NCBI GenBank assembly: GCA_009694475.1
Contig: SHUX01000009.1
Coordinates: 1-36,747 of the forward strand
DNA length: 36,747 bases
Source of the DNA: Thermoleophilia bacterium
Lineage (GTDB): Bacteria; Actinomycetota; Thermoleophilia; Gaiellales; F1-60-MAGs149
Direction of reading: 5' to 3'
Each line of letters opens with the position of its first letter. Position 1 is the stretch's first letter. Below the pieces are notes generated by a model, which worked only from the letters and a program-made list of their open reading frames with translations, was not told the origin of the DNA and made no database searches. Below, in pieces: positions 7,311-16,397 of this stretch. Made by a program: the position numbers and the translations under genes.

Positions 7311-8774
7311 CGCCTCAGTGGCTTCTGCGTCAGCCTCGGTCACAGCGACTTCGGCAACGGCCGCTTCGACGATCGACTCGACCTCAGCCTCGACAACGGT
7401 CTCTTCGACGATCGACTCGACCTCAGCCTCGACAACGGTCTCTTCGGTAGCAGCAGCGGCAGCCAACTTGGCGGCATGCTCGGCCACGACGGCAGCGGCG
7501 ACCTCAGCAGCCATGCCGGGCGGCAGGAGACCTTCGAGGTCGTACTCACCTTCCTCGACATGATCGAGTTCGAGATCGGGGGCACCACCGGGCTCCGCAA
7601 TCGGCTCATCGGGATCGATAAACGGTCCGCCGCCGGGAATCAGGCTGATCGGCGCGAGTACGGGATCGCCCGGCAAGACCTGTTTCATCGAGAGTGACAG
7701 ACGTCGACGCTCGGCATCAATCTCGATGATGCGCACGAGCACATGGTCTGTCTGCGAGACGATCTCACGCGGGTTCTCGATGTGGCGCTCAGCCAATTCT
7801 GAGATGTGCACGAGGCCCTCAACGCCCTGCAAGATCTCAACGAAGGCGCCAAACGTGACCACCTTGGTCGCTCGACCGTGCACGACATCGCCCTGCTGGT
7901 AACTCTCCAGCACTCGCTGCCACGGATCTGCTTGCGTCTGCTTCAGGCCGAGCGAGATGCGCTGCCGGTCGCGGTCTACGTCGAGCACCTTGACCTCGAC
8001 CTCCTGGCCGATCTCAAGCAGTTCGGATGGATGGTTGACGTGACTCCACGACAGTTCGGAGATATGGATCAGGCCATCGATCCCGTCAAGATCGACGAAG
8101 GCACCGAAGTCGACGATGTTCGAGACGAGACCCTTGACGGTCTTGCCTGGCGCGAGATCATCGAGGATGCGTTGACGCACCTCACGGCGTTCCTCCTCGA
8201 GCATCGCACGGCGTGACAACACGACGTTGTTGCGCGAACGGTTGAGCTCGATCACCTTGCAGCGCAGCTCTTGGCCACGAAACTCCTCAAGATCCTGGAC
8301 TCGGCGAATATCGACCAGTGAGGCGGGCAGAAAGCCGCGCACGCCAAGATCGATAATCAGGCCGCCCTTAACGACCTCGATCACGGTACCGTCGACAGGC
8401 TCGCCACTCTCAGCGGCGGCCTCGATGCGCTTCCACGCTTTCTCAAAGCGGGCGCGCTTCTTGGACAGGATCAGACGTCCGTCTGCATCCTCCTTTGTCA
8501 TCACCAGCGCATCGACCTCTTCGCCAAGTTCGACCTCGTCAGACGGGTCGACGCTGCGCCGAATCGAAAGTTCCGCGACAGGAATCACGCCCTCGCTCTT
8601 GTAGCCGATGTCGATCAGGACCTCGTCCTTGTCGATGCGCACAACCTTGCCAGTGACAACGTCACCCTCGGAGAACTCCGAGATTGTTGCGTCGTAGTTC
8701 GGCACCATCTCGCCGTTAACTTCGATCCAAACGCTCGGATCGTCTGCGATCATCTCTTCTGTGGTCTGTGGCAT
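7308..8774 (-). CDS. rpsA: 30S ribosomal protein S1
   Basis: S1 binds mRNA on the small ribosomal subunit. Four S1/OB domains can be read in order: GDVVTGKVVRIDKDEVLIDIG, GTVIEVVKGGLIIDLGVRGF, KGLVSNIVDFGAFVDLDGIDG and GRATKVVTFGAFVEILQGVEG, each with its domain end. An acidic Ala/Glu/Val-rich tail of about 100 residues follows. The ORF track begins at a TTG (8831), but the S1 reading and the ATG at 8774 (MPQTTEEMIADD) are a better start, giving 488 residues. AAGGA lies about 13 bases before this ATG, a weak and distant Shine-Dalgarno match. The tail holds an exact 39-base tandem duplication. Confidence 0.95.
   Translation of the reverse strand: MPQTTEEMIADDPSVWIEVNGEMVPNYDATISEFSEGDVVTGKVVRIDKDEVLIDIGYKSEGVIPVAELSIRRSVDPSDEVELGEEVDALVMTKEDADGRLILSKKRARFEKAWKRIEAAAESGEPVDGTVIEVVKGGLIIDLGVRGFLPASLVDIRRVQDLEEFRGQELRCKVIELNRSRNNVVLSRRAMLEEERREVRQRILDDLAPGKTVKGLVSNIVDFGAFVDLDGIDGLIHISELSWSHVNHPSELLEIGQEVEVKVLDVDRDRQRISLGLKQTQADPWQRVLESYQQGDVVHGRATKVVTFGAFVEILQGVEGLVHISELAERHIENPREIVSQTDHVLVRIIEIDAERRRLSLSMKQVLPGDPVLAPISLIPGGGPFIDPDEPIAEPGGAPDLELDHVEEGEYDLEGLLPPGMAAEVAAAVVAEHAAKLAAAAATEETVVEAEVESIVEETVVEAEVESIVEAAVAEVAVTEADAEATEA
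7364..7441 (-). repeat. Two exact 39-base tandem repeats in the rpsA tail
   Basis: The 39-base unit beginning CTTCGACGATCGACTCGACC occurs twice head to tail (7364-7402 and 7403-7441). It encodes 13 residues of the acidic S1 tail (a unit such as EETVVEAEVESIV), so gain or loss of a copy would keep the frame. Confidence 0.9.
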
Positions 8775-8861
8775 CGGTAGAGGACTGTCCTTATCGGGTG
8801 AGCGTGCGAGGTGAGCCGGTTGGCTCGACAACGGTGAAAACGATACCAGCGGCCCGAATCC

Positions 8862-8877
8862 GGGGCGACAGCGCCCC
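8862..8877 (-). terminator. Weak GC hairpin after polA
   Basis: GGGGCG pairs with CGCCCC around a four-base loop, starting two bases after the polA stop codon on the minus strand. No T-run follows. It may be a weak or Rho-assisted terminator or attenuator between polA and rpsA; the remaining gap 8775-8861 shows no gene. Confidence 0.3.
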
Positions 8878-8879
8878 TA

Positions 8880-11483
8880 CTACTCCTTGGCTGCGGCCCA
8901 CGTTGGACCAATCCCCGCGTCGGCAACCAGCGGCGGATCGAGGGTGTAGGCGCTCGTCATTTCCTCCACAACGAGGGCGCAGACCGTCTCTGCAGACGCG
9001 CTGGCAACCTCAAAGACGAGTTCATCGTGCACCTGCAGGACGAGCGCGGCATCGTGCCGCTCGTCGCGTAGCCGACGATCGCAGGCGATCATCGCCACCT
9101 TGATGATGTCTGCTGCACTGCCTTGGATCAGCGAATTGACCGCCAACCGCTCGCCCAACTGATGGATCTGACGATTTTGAGCCCGCAACTCGGGGATCGG
9201 TCGTTGACGGCCAAGCAGGGTTCGTACATAGCCACGCTCGGCCGTATCCGCAATCGTTGAGGCGATAAAGGCCTGCACTGCTGGATAGCGTCCCAAGTAT
9301 GTGTCGATGTACTGTTGGGCGACGTCGCGGTCGATCTCCAACTGCTCGGCCAGGCCGTAGGCTGAGATCCCGTAGATGATCCCGAAGTTGACGGCCTTGG
9401 CTCGGTCCCGTTCCTCTTTCGTGACATCGCCTGCTGGCTTACCGAGGACCTCTGCGGCCGTTGCGAGGTGGACATCCTCACCACGGCGAAACGCATCGAC
9501 GAGCCCCGGCTCTTGGCACAGGTGCGCGAGGATCCTCAACTCGACCTGTGAGTAGTCGCAGGCAATCAACTGACGTCCAGGCGCCGCGACGAAGGCGGCG
9601 CGAATCTCTTGACCGATTGGGGTTCGCACGGGAATCGCCTGCAGGTTTGGGCTGGTGCAGGAGAGGCGCCCCGTGGCTGCTGTGTGTTGCGAAAACGTGG
9701 TGTGGACCCGCCCATCGTCCGCCGCTGCCTCGGGTAGTGCACGCAGATACGTCGACAACAGCTTGGACAATTCGCGCCAGCGCTCGATGATCGGGATGAT
9801 CGGTGAGCGGGAGCGCAGTTTCGCCAGCACGGTGCGATCCGTTGAGGGTCCGGTCTTACCCGAACTCTGGACCGGAAGTTCGAGTCGACCAAACAGGATC
9901 TCTCCCAACTGTTTTGGCGAGCCTAGGGCAAACGGTCCACCCGCTAAACGGTGGGCCTCCGTTTCCAATTCCGCAAGCTCGATTGCACAGCGCTCGGCGA
10001 TGGCCTCCAGCGCAGGGCTGTCGACGGCAATTCCAACGCGTTCCATCTTGGCCAAGACGGGCACGAGTGGCAGTTCGAGATCGGCGAGTAGCCCGAGCAG
10101 ATGGCGATCGGCAAGACGCTCAGACAAGAGTGGGTAGAGCCTGCGCGCCCCGAGTGCCTGCCGCAGTGCCTCGCTGCCGTCGCCGTCGGTCTCGATCGCC
10201 AGCCCGTACTCGCGCAACAGGTCGTCAAAGGCATAGCCGCTGCGCCCTGGGTCGAGCAGGTACGCCGCTAAGGCCGTATCGAAGGCTGGGGCGATCCGTT
10301 CGGCGCCGAGTACACGCAACGTAACCTTGGCGTCATGAGCGATCAGGCCGGGTCCGTCCAGCGCGTCGGCGAGGCCCGCTTCGTCTGCGGCCACAACCCA
10401 GCTGCCGGCATCGCTCGCGACGGCGAGAAATCCGTCGACGATGGCGACGCCAGCCTCGCTACAGTCGGACAGTGCAACAGCCAAGTCGACGCCGGTTATG
10501 ACCTCACCTCGCAGCACTGGTCCGGTCGCCACAGGCGTGTTGAGCGTCAACGCCGGCAGCAGCGTCTCGAGGTCGTCGAGTCGGCGCAGCAACGCGTGCA
10601 TCTCCCACGTGCGAAACAACTCGGCGAGACGCGACCGATCGGGTGGGGAACCCATTTCGCCAGCAGGATTAAAGTCAGCCAATTCGGGGATGTCACGCAC
10701 GATCGTGCCTAATTCGCGTGATCGAAACGCATCCTCGCGGTGGTCGAGCAATGACTGCTTGCGTTTCGGACCACTGATCTCTTCAAGATGGTCGTAGACG
10801 CCCTCGAGAGAGCCAAATCGTTGCAACAGTTCGGCGGCGGTCTTCTCGCCAATCCCAGGCACCCCCGGGATGTCGTCGGACGTGTCACCTTTTAGGCCGA
10901 TCAGATCGGGTACCGCCGTGTGGGGCACGCCGAGCCGTTCGGCTACCCGGGCGGGCGTGTAGACGAGCACGTCGGTCATGCCACGCGGCGTCATCATCAG
11001 GCAAACGCGATCGGAGACGAGCTGAAAAGCGTCACGGTCTGTCGAGACGACACAGGTGGCGATGCCCTGTTCGTCGGCGATCCGCGTAAGCGTGCCGATC
11101 ACGTCATCGGCTTCGCGCGTCAGGACACTGAGGTTGCGATAGCCGAACGCCTCGACGAGTTCGGGAAAAAACGCGCGCTGTTGTTTAAGCAACTCTGGCG
11201 TCGGCTTACGTGTCGCCTTGTAGCCCGGGTGCAGCGCAAGTCGCTCGGTTGGCTTCTCGTCCCAGCAGACAATCACGCCGCTCGGTGTGTAGTCCTGCAG
11301 TAGCTTCAGCAGCATGCTCGCAAACCCGAACAGCGCCCCGGTCGGGAACCCCGTGCTGGTCGCAAAATCCTCGGGCAACGCGTAGTACGCTCGGTAGGCG
11401 AGCGAGTTGCCGTCGACGAGGAATAGGCGACTGGCGCGTGCCGGTCCATCGTTGAGGTCGAGTTCGGAGGCCTTCTTGGGCAT
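8880..11483 (-). CDS. polA: DNA polymerase I
   Basis: The 867-residue protein has the order 5'-nuclease (about 17-310: FLVDGNSLAYRAYYA, TREADDVIGTL, LIGLKGDTSDDIPGVPGIG), a 3'-5' exonuclease-like domain (about 320-470) and the polymerase domain (motif A DYSQVELRILAH, motif B RAKAVNFGIIYGISAYG, motif C QVHDELVFE). The exonuclease-like part reads VAIVDGFLAVASD where active proofreading enzymes have a DxE motif, so proofreading is probably lost, as in several actinobacterial and Thermus enzymes. It repairs DNA and removes RNA primers. The ATG at 11483 has TAGTCT exactly six bases upstream and no Shine-Dalgarno sequence. It is divergent from the malic enzyme gene across 40 bases. Confidence 0.97.
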   Translation of the reverse strand: MPKKASELDLNDGPARASRLFLVDGNSLAYRAYYALPEDFATSTGFPTGALFGFASMLLKLLQDYTPSGVIVCWDEKPTERLALHPGYKATRKPTPELLKQQRAFFPELVEAFGYRNLSVLTREADDVIGTLTRIADEQGIATCVVSTDRDAFQLVSDRVCLMMTPRGMTDVLVYTPARVAERLGVPHTAVPDLIGLKGDTSDDIPGVPGIGEKTAAELLQRFGSLEGVYDHLEEISGPKRKQSLLDHREDAFRSRELGTIVRDIPELADFNPAGEMGSPPDRSRLAELFRTWEMHALLRRLDDLETLLPALTLNTPVATGPVLRGEVITGVDLAVALSDCSEAGVAIVDGFLAVASDAGSWVVAADEAGLADALDGPGLIAHDAKVTLRVLGAERIAPAFDTALAAYLLDPGRSGYAFDDLLREYGLAIETDGDGSEALRQALGARRLYPLLSERLADRHLLGLLADLELPLVPVLAKMERVGIAVDSPALEAIAERCAIELAELETEAHRLAGGPFALGSPKQLGEILFGRLELPVQSSGKTGPSTDRTVLAKLRSRSPIIPIIERWRELSKLLSTYLRALPEAAADDGRVHTTFSQHTAATGRLSCTSPNLQAIPVRTPIGQEIRAAFVAAPGRQLIACDYSQVELRILAHLCQEPGLVDAFRRGEDVHLATAAEVLGKPAGDVTKEERDRAKAVNFGIIYGISAYGLAEQLEIDRDVAQQYIDTYLGRYPAVQAFIASTIADTAERGYVRTLLGRQRPIPELRAQNRQIHQLGERLAVNSLIQGSAADIIKVAMIACDRRLRDERHDAALVLQVHDELVFEVASASAETVCALVVEEMTSAYTLDPPLVADAGIGPTWAAAKE

Positions 11484-11495
11484 AGAGGGAGACTA
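11484..11495 (-). promoter_or_regulatory. Predicted leaderless promoter of polA
   Basis: TAGTCT-CCCTCT-ATG on the minus strand. The hexamer sits in the 8-bp palindrome GACTAGTC (11491-11498) at the centre of the 40-base divergent region. Confidence 0.5.
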
Positions 11496-11513
11496 GTCGC
11501 ACCGCAACCACGC

Positions 11514-11519
11514 TACGCT
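11514..11519 (+). promoter_or_regulatory. Candidate -10 box of the malic enzyme gene
   Basis: TACGCT lies four bases before ATG 11524 and seven before ATG 11527. A leaderless transcript from the second ATG would fit the pattern of the window better. Confidence 0.35.
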
Positions 11520-11523
11520 GCGA

Positions 11524-12963
11524 ATGATGGCTACGCACCACTCCGCGTCCTACAGTTTGACGATTCGCGCGGTGATTCCGCACGAACCTGGGCAGTTCGC
11601 TCGTGTTGCCGCTGTGATCGGCGAGGCCGATGCGGTCCTCGGTGCGATTGATCTCGTACGCGTCGATACAGGGTCGGTCGTGCGCGACATCAGCGTGCTG
11701 TGTGCGAATGAGGAGCACGGCTACCGCGTCGTCGATGCGATCCGCGCCATCGATGGCATCCGCGTCGTCAATGTCTCGGACCGCACGTTCTTGATGCACA
11801 CGGGCGGCAAGATCGAGATGGCTCCCAAGGTGTCGATTCGCACCCGCGACGATCTTTCGATGGCCTATACCCCCGGCGTGGCACGCGTCTGTCAGGCGAT
11901 TGTCGACGAGCCGGAGATGGTCTGGAATCTCACGTCCAAGGGCAACACGATCGCTGTTGTCACCGACGGCACAGCCGTGCTCGGTCTAGGCAATATTGGG
12001 CCCGAAGCTGCGATGCCGGTGATGGAGGGGAAGGCGATGTTGTTCAAAGAGTTTGGAGGCGTTGACGCCTGGCCGATCTGTCTCGATACAACGGATCCTG
12101 ACGAGATTGTCTTGTGTGTCAAAGCCCTCGCCCCCGCCTTCGGAGGCATCAACCTTGAGGATATCGCCGCGCCGCGCTGCTTTGAGATCGAACGTCGCCT
12201 CCAGGCGGCACTTGATATTCCCGTCTTCCACGACGACCAACACGGCACCGCGATCACGGTGTTCGCTGCCCTTCGTAACGCTCTCCGCGTGGTTGGGAAG
12301 GAACTCGAGGAGGTTCGAATTGCCATTATCGGAACCGGTGCAGCCGGCACTGCCGTCACGGAAATGCTGCTGACTGGCGGGGCGACCCACATTATTGGCT
12401 GTGATATCGATGGCATCGTTCATCGCGATCGCCCCGGCCTCGACAGCACGCTTCTGGCCTACGCCGAGCGCACGAATCCGCTCGGCCTGACGGGTCAAGC
12501 GGCTGGGGCGGTAGCTGACGCGGACGTCGTGATTGGGCTCTCTCGGCCCGGCACAATTACCGTGGAGATGGTGCGGTCGATGGCCGCAAAGCCGATCGTC
12601 TTCGCGATGGCGAACCCGACGCCAGAAGTGCTGCCCGGCGAGGTCGAAGGCATTGTCGCCGTGATGGCCACAGGGCGTAGTGACTATCCGAATCAGATCA
12701 ACAACGTGCTGGCCTTCCCCGGTATCTTCCGTGGCGCACTCGATGTTCGGGCCCGAGAGATTACGTCGGGCATGAAGATCGCCGCCGCGAAAGCGATTGC
12801 CGACGTGATCACGACCGACGAACTCGCACCCGACTACATCGTGCCAAGCGTCTTCAATCGCAAGGTCGTCGAGAACGTCGCCCAGGCCGTCGCGGCCGCA
12901 GCGCGTTTGGACGGCGTCGCACGACGGCACGATGGCGACGAAACCGACGCTCCTGTCGGCTAA
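11524..12963 (+). CDS. NAD(P)-dependent malic enzyme with N-terminal ACT domain
   Basis: Malic enzyme decarboxylates malate oxidatively to pyruvate. Residues about 8-90 form an ACT-like regulatory domain (LTIRAVIPHEPGQFARVAAV), which in this family may bind a small effector such as an amino acid. The catalytic part follows: SMAYTPGVARVCQAI, NTIAVVTDGTAVLGLGNIGP, GKAMLFKEFGGVDAWP, IPVFHDDQHGTAI, the dinucleotide fold IAIIGTGAAGTAV and FAMANPTPEV. The 479-residue length suits the short bacterial malic enzymes with an ACT domain. Two ATGs stand in tandem at the start (11524 and 11527). The gene is divergent from polA, and its TAA stop overlaps the stop of the convergent protease gene. Confidence 0.93.
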   Translation: MMATHHSASYSLTIRAVIPHEPGQFARVAAVIGEADAVLGAIDLVRVDTGSVVRDISVLCANEEHGYRVVDAIRAIDGIRVVNVSDRTFLMHTGGKIEMAPKVSIRTRDDLSMAYTPGVARVCQAIVDEPEMVWNLTSKGNTIAVVTDGTAVLGLGNIGPEAAMPVMEGKAMLFKEFGGVDAWPICLDTTDPDEIVLCVKALAPAFGGINLEDIAAPRCFEIERRLQAALDIPVFHDDQHGTAITVFAALRNALRVVGKELEEVRIAIIGTGAAGTAVTEMLLTGGATHIIGCDIDGIVHRDRPGLDSTLLAYAERTNPLGLTGQAAGAVADADVVIGLSRPGTITVEMVRSMAAKPIVFAMANPTPEVLPGEVEGIVAVMATGRSDYPNQINNVLAFPGIFRGALDVRAREITSGMKIAAAKAIADVITTDELAPDYIVPSVFNRKVVENVAQAVAAAARLDGVARRHDGDETDAPVG

Positions 12964-14564
12964 GAGGCGATCACGAGTCCAGAGGTTGTCCGCCTGACGA
13001 TTCCACCCGGACCCGAGATGGTGACCCGGCAGGCAACGGTCCTTCCGGCATCGACGGTGCGAGGAACAAACGTTGCAGCCGTTTGGTCTGCCAGTGCCTG
13101 ATCGTCCCGCAGCCATTGGCGCACCACGACGAAGGGGCGCGTACCCGACCAGTGGCCTAGATCGCAATGTAGCGTGGTGCCGACGGCGGCCGTCCCGCGC
13201 AGGTGCGGACGTCGGATCGCCACCGGAGGCGTTGCCACGCTCAGTTCGATTCGCTCGGTGGTGCTCGTGATGGCGCCGTCGAAGGTGGCGATGCGGAACT
13301 CGAGTTGTCGACCACGGGGCACGCCACTACGAGCGAAGGAGATGATCGTCGGCTCGCTAGCGGCCGGCGCGACTTGCCAGGGGGCCGCCTTGAACTTCAG
13401 GTCAGAGCCGCCCTCGATCCGCCACTGCACGTCAGTCGCGTGCGGGGCGAGCACGAACGTCGTCGTGACCTGCCGATAGGCCGACCAAACGGCCTCCACT
13501 GCTGTGACGAGGTTCGGTCCGGGGGTGGCCGTCTTGCTGGCGGCCGGTCCCTCACCGTTGATATTGAGGGCGCTGACGAGCACCGTCAATGGTGCACCAT
13601 TGACTAGCCCCGCTAAATCGAGTCGGCGGACTGTTCCTCCAACGTCAATTTGGTGGCCGGTTTCGGCGATGCGGATCCGGAAACCCGTTGGGTCTGTTGC
13701 CTCCACGCACGGCTTACTCGACTCCCAGTTGACGACCAACGAACCATCGTCCGTTGCCAAGGCGACGTCGGGTGCGCCGGGCAGGCCGATCGTGCTCTCG
13801 ATCCAACAGCGATTGTGGGCGGCCAGCGAGTAGACGCCGGGATAGTCGTTGAGCGCGCAGCCTGTACCCCACGAGACGACGCCAACCAAGATGCCGCTCG
13901 CGCCAGCACCACTGACGAGTGGACCACCACTATCCCCCGCACACGCATCCTTGTCTGGTAACGCAGCGCAGAACATGGCCGCCGTTGCAAAAGCCTTCGT
14001 GCCGTACGCCGTTGCGCAGGTGTCCGCCGGACTGACACGCACGGCCGTTTGTCGCAGCAGAGTGACGCCTGGACCGTAGGTATCGTCGCGCGAGGAGTAT
14101 GCGGTTGAGCCCCAGCCGGCCACGTGCAGCAGCGTGCCGACCGCCGGGGCCTTCGTTCCGGTCGCGATCGGGATCACGGGGGCCGTCGTTGCTGAGGTGA
14201 GATGCACGAGCATGAGGTCCGCGCGTGGTGCGCCCTTCACTGGCTGTCTATAGAGCGGGTGGCGAAGTTGGCGATCGACCATCAGCACTTGGCGATTGGG
14301 CGCAGCGAGATCTGTCGCGCCGGCTACCACTTGGACGGCAGAGGCGGAGTAGAGGCGGCAGTGTCCGGCGGTCAAGACCCATTGGGGCGCCACGACCGCG
14401 CCGCCACAGAACGACGAGCCGTGCTTGGTCTCCAGAGCGGCGACAAAACCCCAATCGGCAGCGGTAGCCTCCTGCCCGCCGACGATGCGGGGCGTTGCCG
14501 CCAGCGCGCTGCCGGTCAGCGCTGCGACGTAGAGGCAGAGCGTGAGCACGAGTCCGAAGCGCAT
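12960..14564 (-). CDS. Secreted trypsin-like serine protease with Fn3/Ig-like C-terminal domains
   Basis: The product has a signal peptide (MRFGLVLTLCLYVAALTGSALA) and then a short ATPR segment before IVGGQEA, the classical S1 activation site, so the propeptide would be only about four residues. The triad is visible in LTAGHC, RADLMLVHL and CAGDSGGPL. The aspartate in KDACAGDSGG is at the trypsin specificity position, so cleavage after Arg or Lys is expected. The three canonical S1 disulfides can be formed. After the protease domain come an Fn3-like domain (VALATDDGSLVVNW) and an Ig-like domain near the C terminus (LHCDLGHWSG, VACRVTISG). The ORF track begins at a TTG one codon earlier; I use ATG 14564. 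It follows ribF by ten bases but may have its own promoter. The substrate is unknown. Confidence 0.88.
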   Translation of the reverse strand: MRFGLVLTLCLYVAALTGSALAATPRIVGGQEATAADWGFVAALETKHGSSFCGGAVVAPQWVLTAGHCRLYSASAVQVVAGATDLAAPNRQVLMVDRQLRHPLYRQPVKGAPRADLMLVHLTSATTAPVIPIATGTKAPAVGTLLHVAGWGSTAYSSRDDTYGPGVTLLRQTAVRVSPADTCATAYGTKAFATAAMFCAALPDKDACAGDSGGPLVSGAGASGILVGVVSWGTGCALNDYPGVYSLAAHNRCWIESTIGLPGAPDVALATDDGSLVVNWESSKPCVEATDPTGFRIRIAETGHQIDVGGTVRRLDLAGLVNGAPLTVLVSALNINGEGPAASKTATPGPNLVTAVEAVWSAYRQVTTTFVLAPHATDVQWRIEGGSDLKFKAAPWQVAPAASEPTIISFARSGVPRGRQLEFRIATFDGAITSTTERIELSVATPPVAIRRPHLRGTAAVGTTLHCDLGHWSGTRPFVVVRQWLRDDQALADQTAATFVPRTVDAGRTVACRVTISGPGGIVRRTTSGLVIAS

Positions 14565-14577
14565 CAAATCAACCCTA
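14565..14577 (-). promoter_or_regulatory. Candidate near-leaderless promoter of the protease gene
   Basis: TAGGGT-N7-ATG on the minus strand. The TAG is the ribF stop codon. Spacing is one base longer than in the other predicted leaderless promoters. Confidence 0.35.
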
Positions 14578-15522
14578 CCGTCGTTTCGTGGCCGTCACGA
14601 TACGTACGTCTGCCACATCACACCCGATTTGCGCGATGAGAGCATCAAGATCGTCGTAGACCTCTTGGCTGCGCAGCCGTTCGACGAACTCCAGACGGAT
14701 CGGTGCGCCATAGATCTCGGCGCCGTCGTAGTCGAGCAGATGGGCCTCGACCCGCACGTCGGCGACATCGCCGAAGTGCGGGTTACGACCGATGCTGATC
14801 GCCGCAGGAAAGCGCTGCTCGCCCGGCGAGAGCAAAGCCCAACCAGCGTAGACCCCTTCGGCAGGAATCTGTTGTCCTGGTACGAGCGAAACGTTGGCCG
14901 TCGGGAAGCCGATCTCCCGTCCACGGTGGTCGCCATGTACCACGGCGCCCTCAACCGAGACACGACGACCGAGTAGTCGTCCGGCGTGCACGACGTCTCC
15001 CTCCGCGACGAGGTGACGGATACGCGATGACGAGATCTTCTCGCGATCGGAGTCGACGAGCTGAATGGCGGCAACCTCGACGCCCCGCTCGGCACAGAGG
15101 CGCCGGAGAACGTCGACTGTGCCCGCTCGATCATGCCCGAACCGAAAATCCTCGCCGACGACGACGCCCACGGCCCCAAGCTGTTCAACGAGAATGTAAT
15201 CGACAAACTCCTCAGCACTGAGTGCCGCGATGACTGGCGTGAAGCGCAGCAGTACGACCTCCTCTACCCCGGCCTCACCCAGCAAGCGTACGCGTTGCGT
15301 GACCCCGGCGAGCGTATCGGCGGGTGTGCCTGGACGCAGCAGGGTGACGGGGCGTGGGTGGAAGGTTGCGGCACACGGCACAGACTCGAGTGCATGCGCC
15401 ATCTCGACTGCAGCAGCGATTACGGCCTGATGACCGAGGTGGACGCCATCGAAGGTTCCAAGTGCGACGCAGCGACGCCGCGGCGGCACCTCATTGAGGC
15501 TCTGATACAGCGTCAACGTCAT
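14575..15522 (-). CDS. ribF: Bifunctional riboflavin kinase / FAD synthetase
   Basis: RibF converts riboflavin to FMN and then FAD. The N-terminal adenylyltransferase domain shows VALGTFDGVHLGHQAV, ATFHPRPV, VVGEDFRFGHDRAG and ISSSRIR; the C-terminal kinase domain (from about residue 185) shows VVHGDHRGREIGFPTANV. The length of 315 residues is standard. The ATG at 15522 overlaps the truB stop (ATGA). truB-ribF is a common bacterial pair. Confidence 0.96.
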   Translation of the reverse strand: MTLTLYQSLNEVPPRRRCVALGTFDGVHLGHQAVIAAAVEMAHALESVPCAATFHPRPVTLLRPGTPADTLAGVTQRVRLLGEAGVEEVVLLRFTPVIAALSAEEFVDYILVEQLGAVGVVVGEDFRFGHDRAGTVDVLRRLCAERGVEVAAIQLVDSDREKISSSRIRHLVAEGDVVHAGRLLGRRVSVEGAVVHGDHRGREIGFPTANVSLVPGQQIPAEGVYAGWALLSPGEQRFPAAISIGRNPHFGDVADVRVEAHLLDYDGAEIYGAPIRLEFVERLRSQEVYDDLDALIAQIGCDVADVRIVTATKRR

Positions 15523-16397
15523 GCCGGAACCAGCACGATCTTCGGCACGGCAACGCCCGCCTCGACGCGAGCCACGGCTATCAGTTCTCCGGCCACGTCG
15601 AGCAGCGCAACATCATCGTCACCGCCGAGGTCGACGGCAATGCGGCCGCCGTGTCCCACGACAGCGCGTTCGTCAGACGTCAGCGTTCTCTGTTCGAGGC
15701 CGGCGACCGCGGCCCGAGAAGGAAGCCACGCCAGGGCACCAGCCGGCGCGGCTGCGATCAGATCCGGTGCGCTGGCGGCGCTGACAGAGAACGAACCGAC
15801 CTCTGTTCGTCGCAACTGAGTCAGATAGGCTCCCGTTTCAACGAGTTCGCCGAGGTCGCGGGCGAGGCTGCGGATGTAGGTGCCCGATCCGCAACGCACT
15901 GTCACTGTGGCCTGTTGAGAGTTAAAGTCGAAGTGCATCAGCGTGAAGGCGTTGACGGCAACGCGTCGTGTCGGCACGGTAACCGTCTCGCCACGCCGGA
16001 AACGCCGATAGGCACGCTCACCGTCAATGTGGATCGCGCTGGCCGCCGGTGGAATCTGATTGATCTCGCCTGTCAACTGTGGCAGCGCAGCACAGACGGC
16101 CTGCTCCGAGGTCTGTTTCCCGGTGGCCGTCAACTCGCCTTCCGGATCCTCTGTCGTGGAGTGCACGCCAAACTGGATGGTCGCCTCGTAGGTCTTGTCG
16201 GCACCGACAAGGTAGGGTGCAAGGCGTGTCGCACGACCCGTCAGGACCAACAGGAGACCCGTGGCGAACGGGTCGAGAGTGCCGGCGTGCCCTAACTTCT
16301 TGCCGTAGGTTGGCCGCAGTCGCGAGATAGCTCCGAAAGAACTGATACCGGCCGGCTTGTCAACCAATACAAGACCAGGGGGAATTCCCTCAGGCAC
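15519..16397 (-). CDS. truB: tRNA pseudouridine-55 synthase
   Basis: TruB makes pseudouridine 55 in the T loop of tRNAs. The catalytic aspartate lies in KLGHAGTLDPFATGLLL, preceded by VDKPAGISSF; further family stretches are KTYEATIQFG and RCGSGTYIRSLARDLG. The 292-residue protein starts with GTG 16397, with GGGAG about seven bases upstream, and overlaps the end of the DHH gene by eight bases. It belongs to the rbfA-nrnA-truB-ribF ribosome and tRNA maturation operon. Confidence 0.96.
   Translation of the reverse strand: MPEGIPPGLVLVDKPAGISSFGAISRLRPTYGKKLGHAGTLDPFATGLLLVLTGRATRLAPYLVGADKTYEATIQFGVHSTTEDPEGELTATGKQTSEQAVCAALPQLTGEINQIPPAASAIHIDGERAYRRFRRGETVTVPTRRVAVNAFTLMHFDFNSQQATVTVRCGSGTYIRSLARDLGELVETGAYLTQLRRTEVGSFSVSAASAPDLIAAAPAGALAWLPSRAAVAGLEQRTLTSDERAVVGHGGRIAVDLGGDDDVALLDVAGELIAVARVEAGVAVPKIVLVPA

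Noticed and set aside
7364-7441. Tandem repeat considered as CRISPR or satellite
   Set aside because: Units are directly adjacent without spacers and are in frame with the S1 tail.
11986-13167. 393-codon minus-strand ORF
   Set aside because: Antisense to the malic enzyme, with low-complexity Arg/Asp/His-rich product; a shadow frame.
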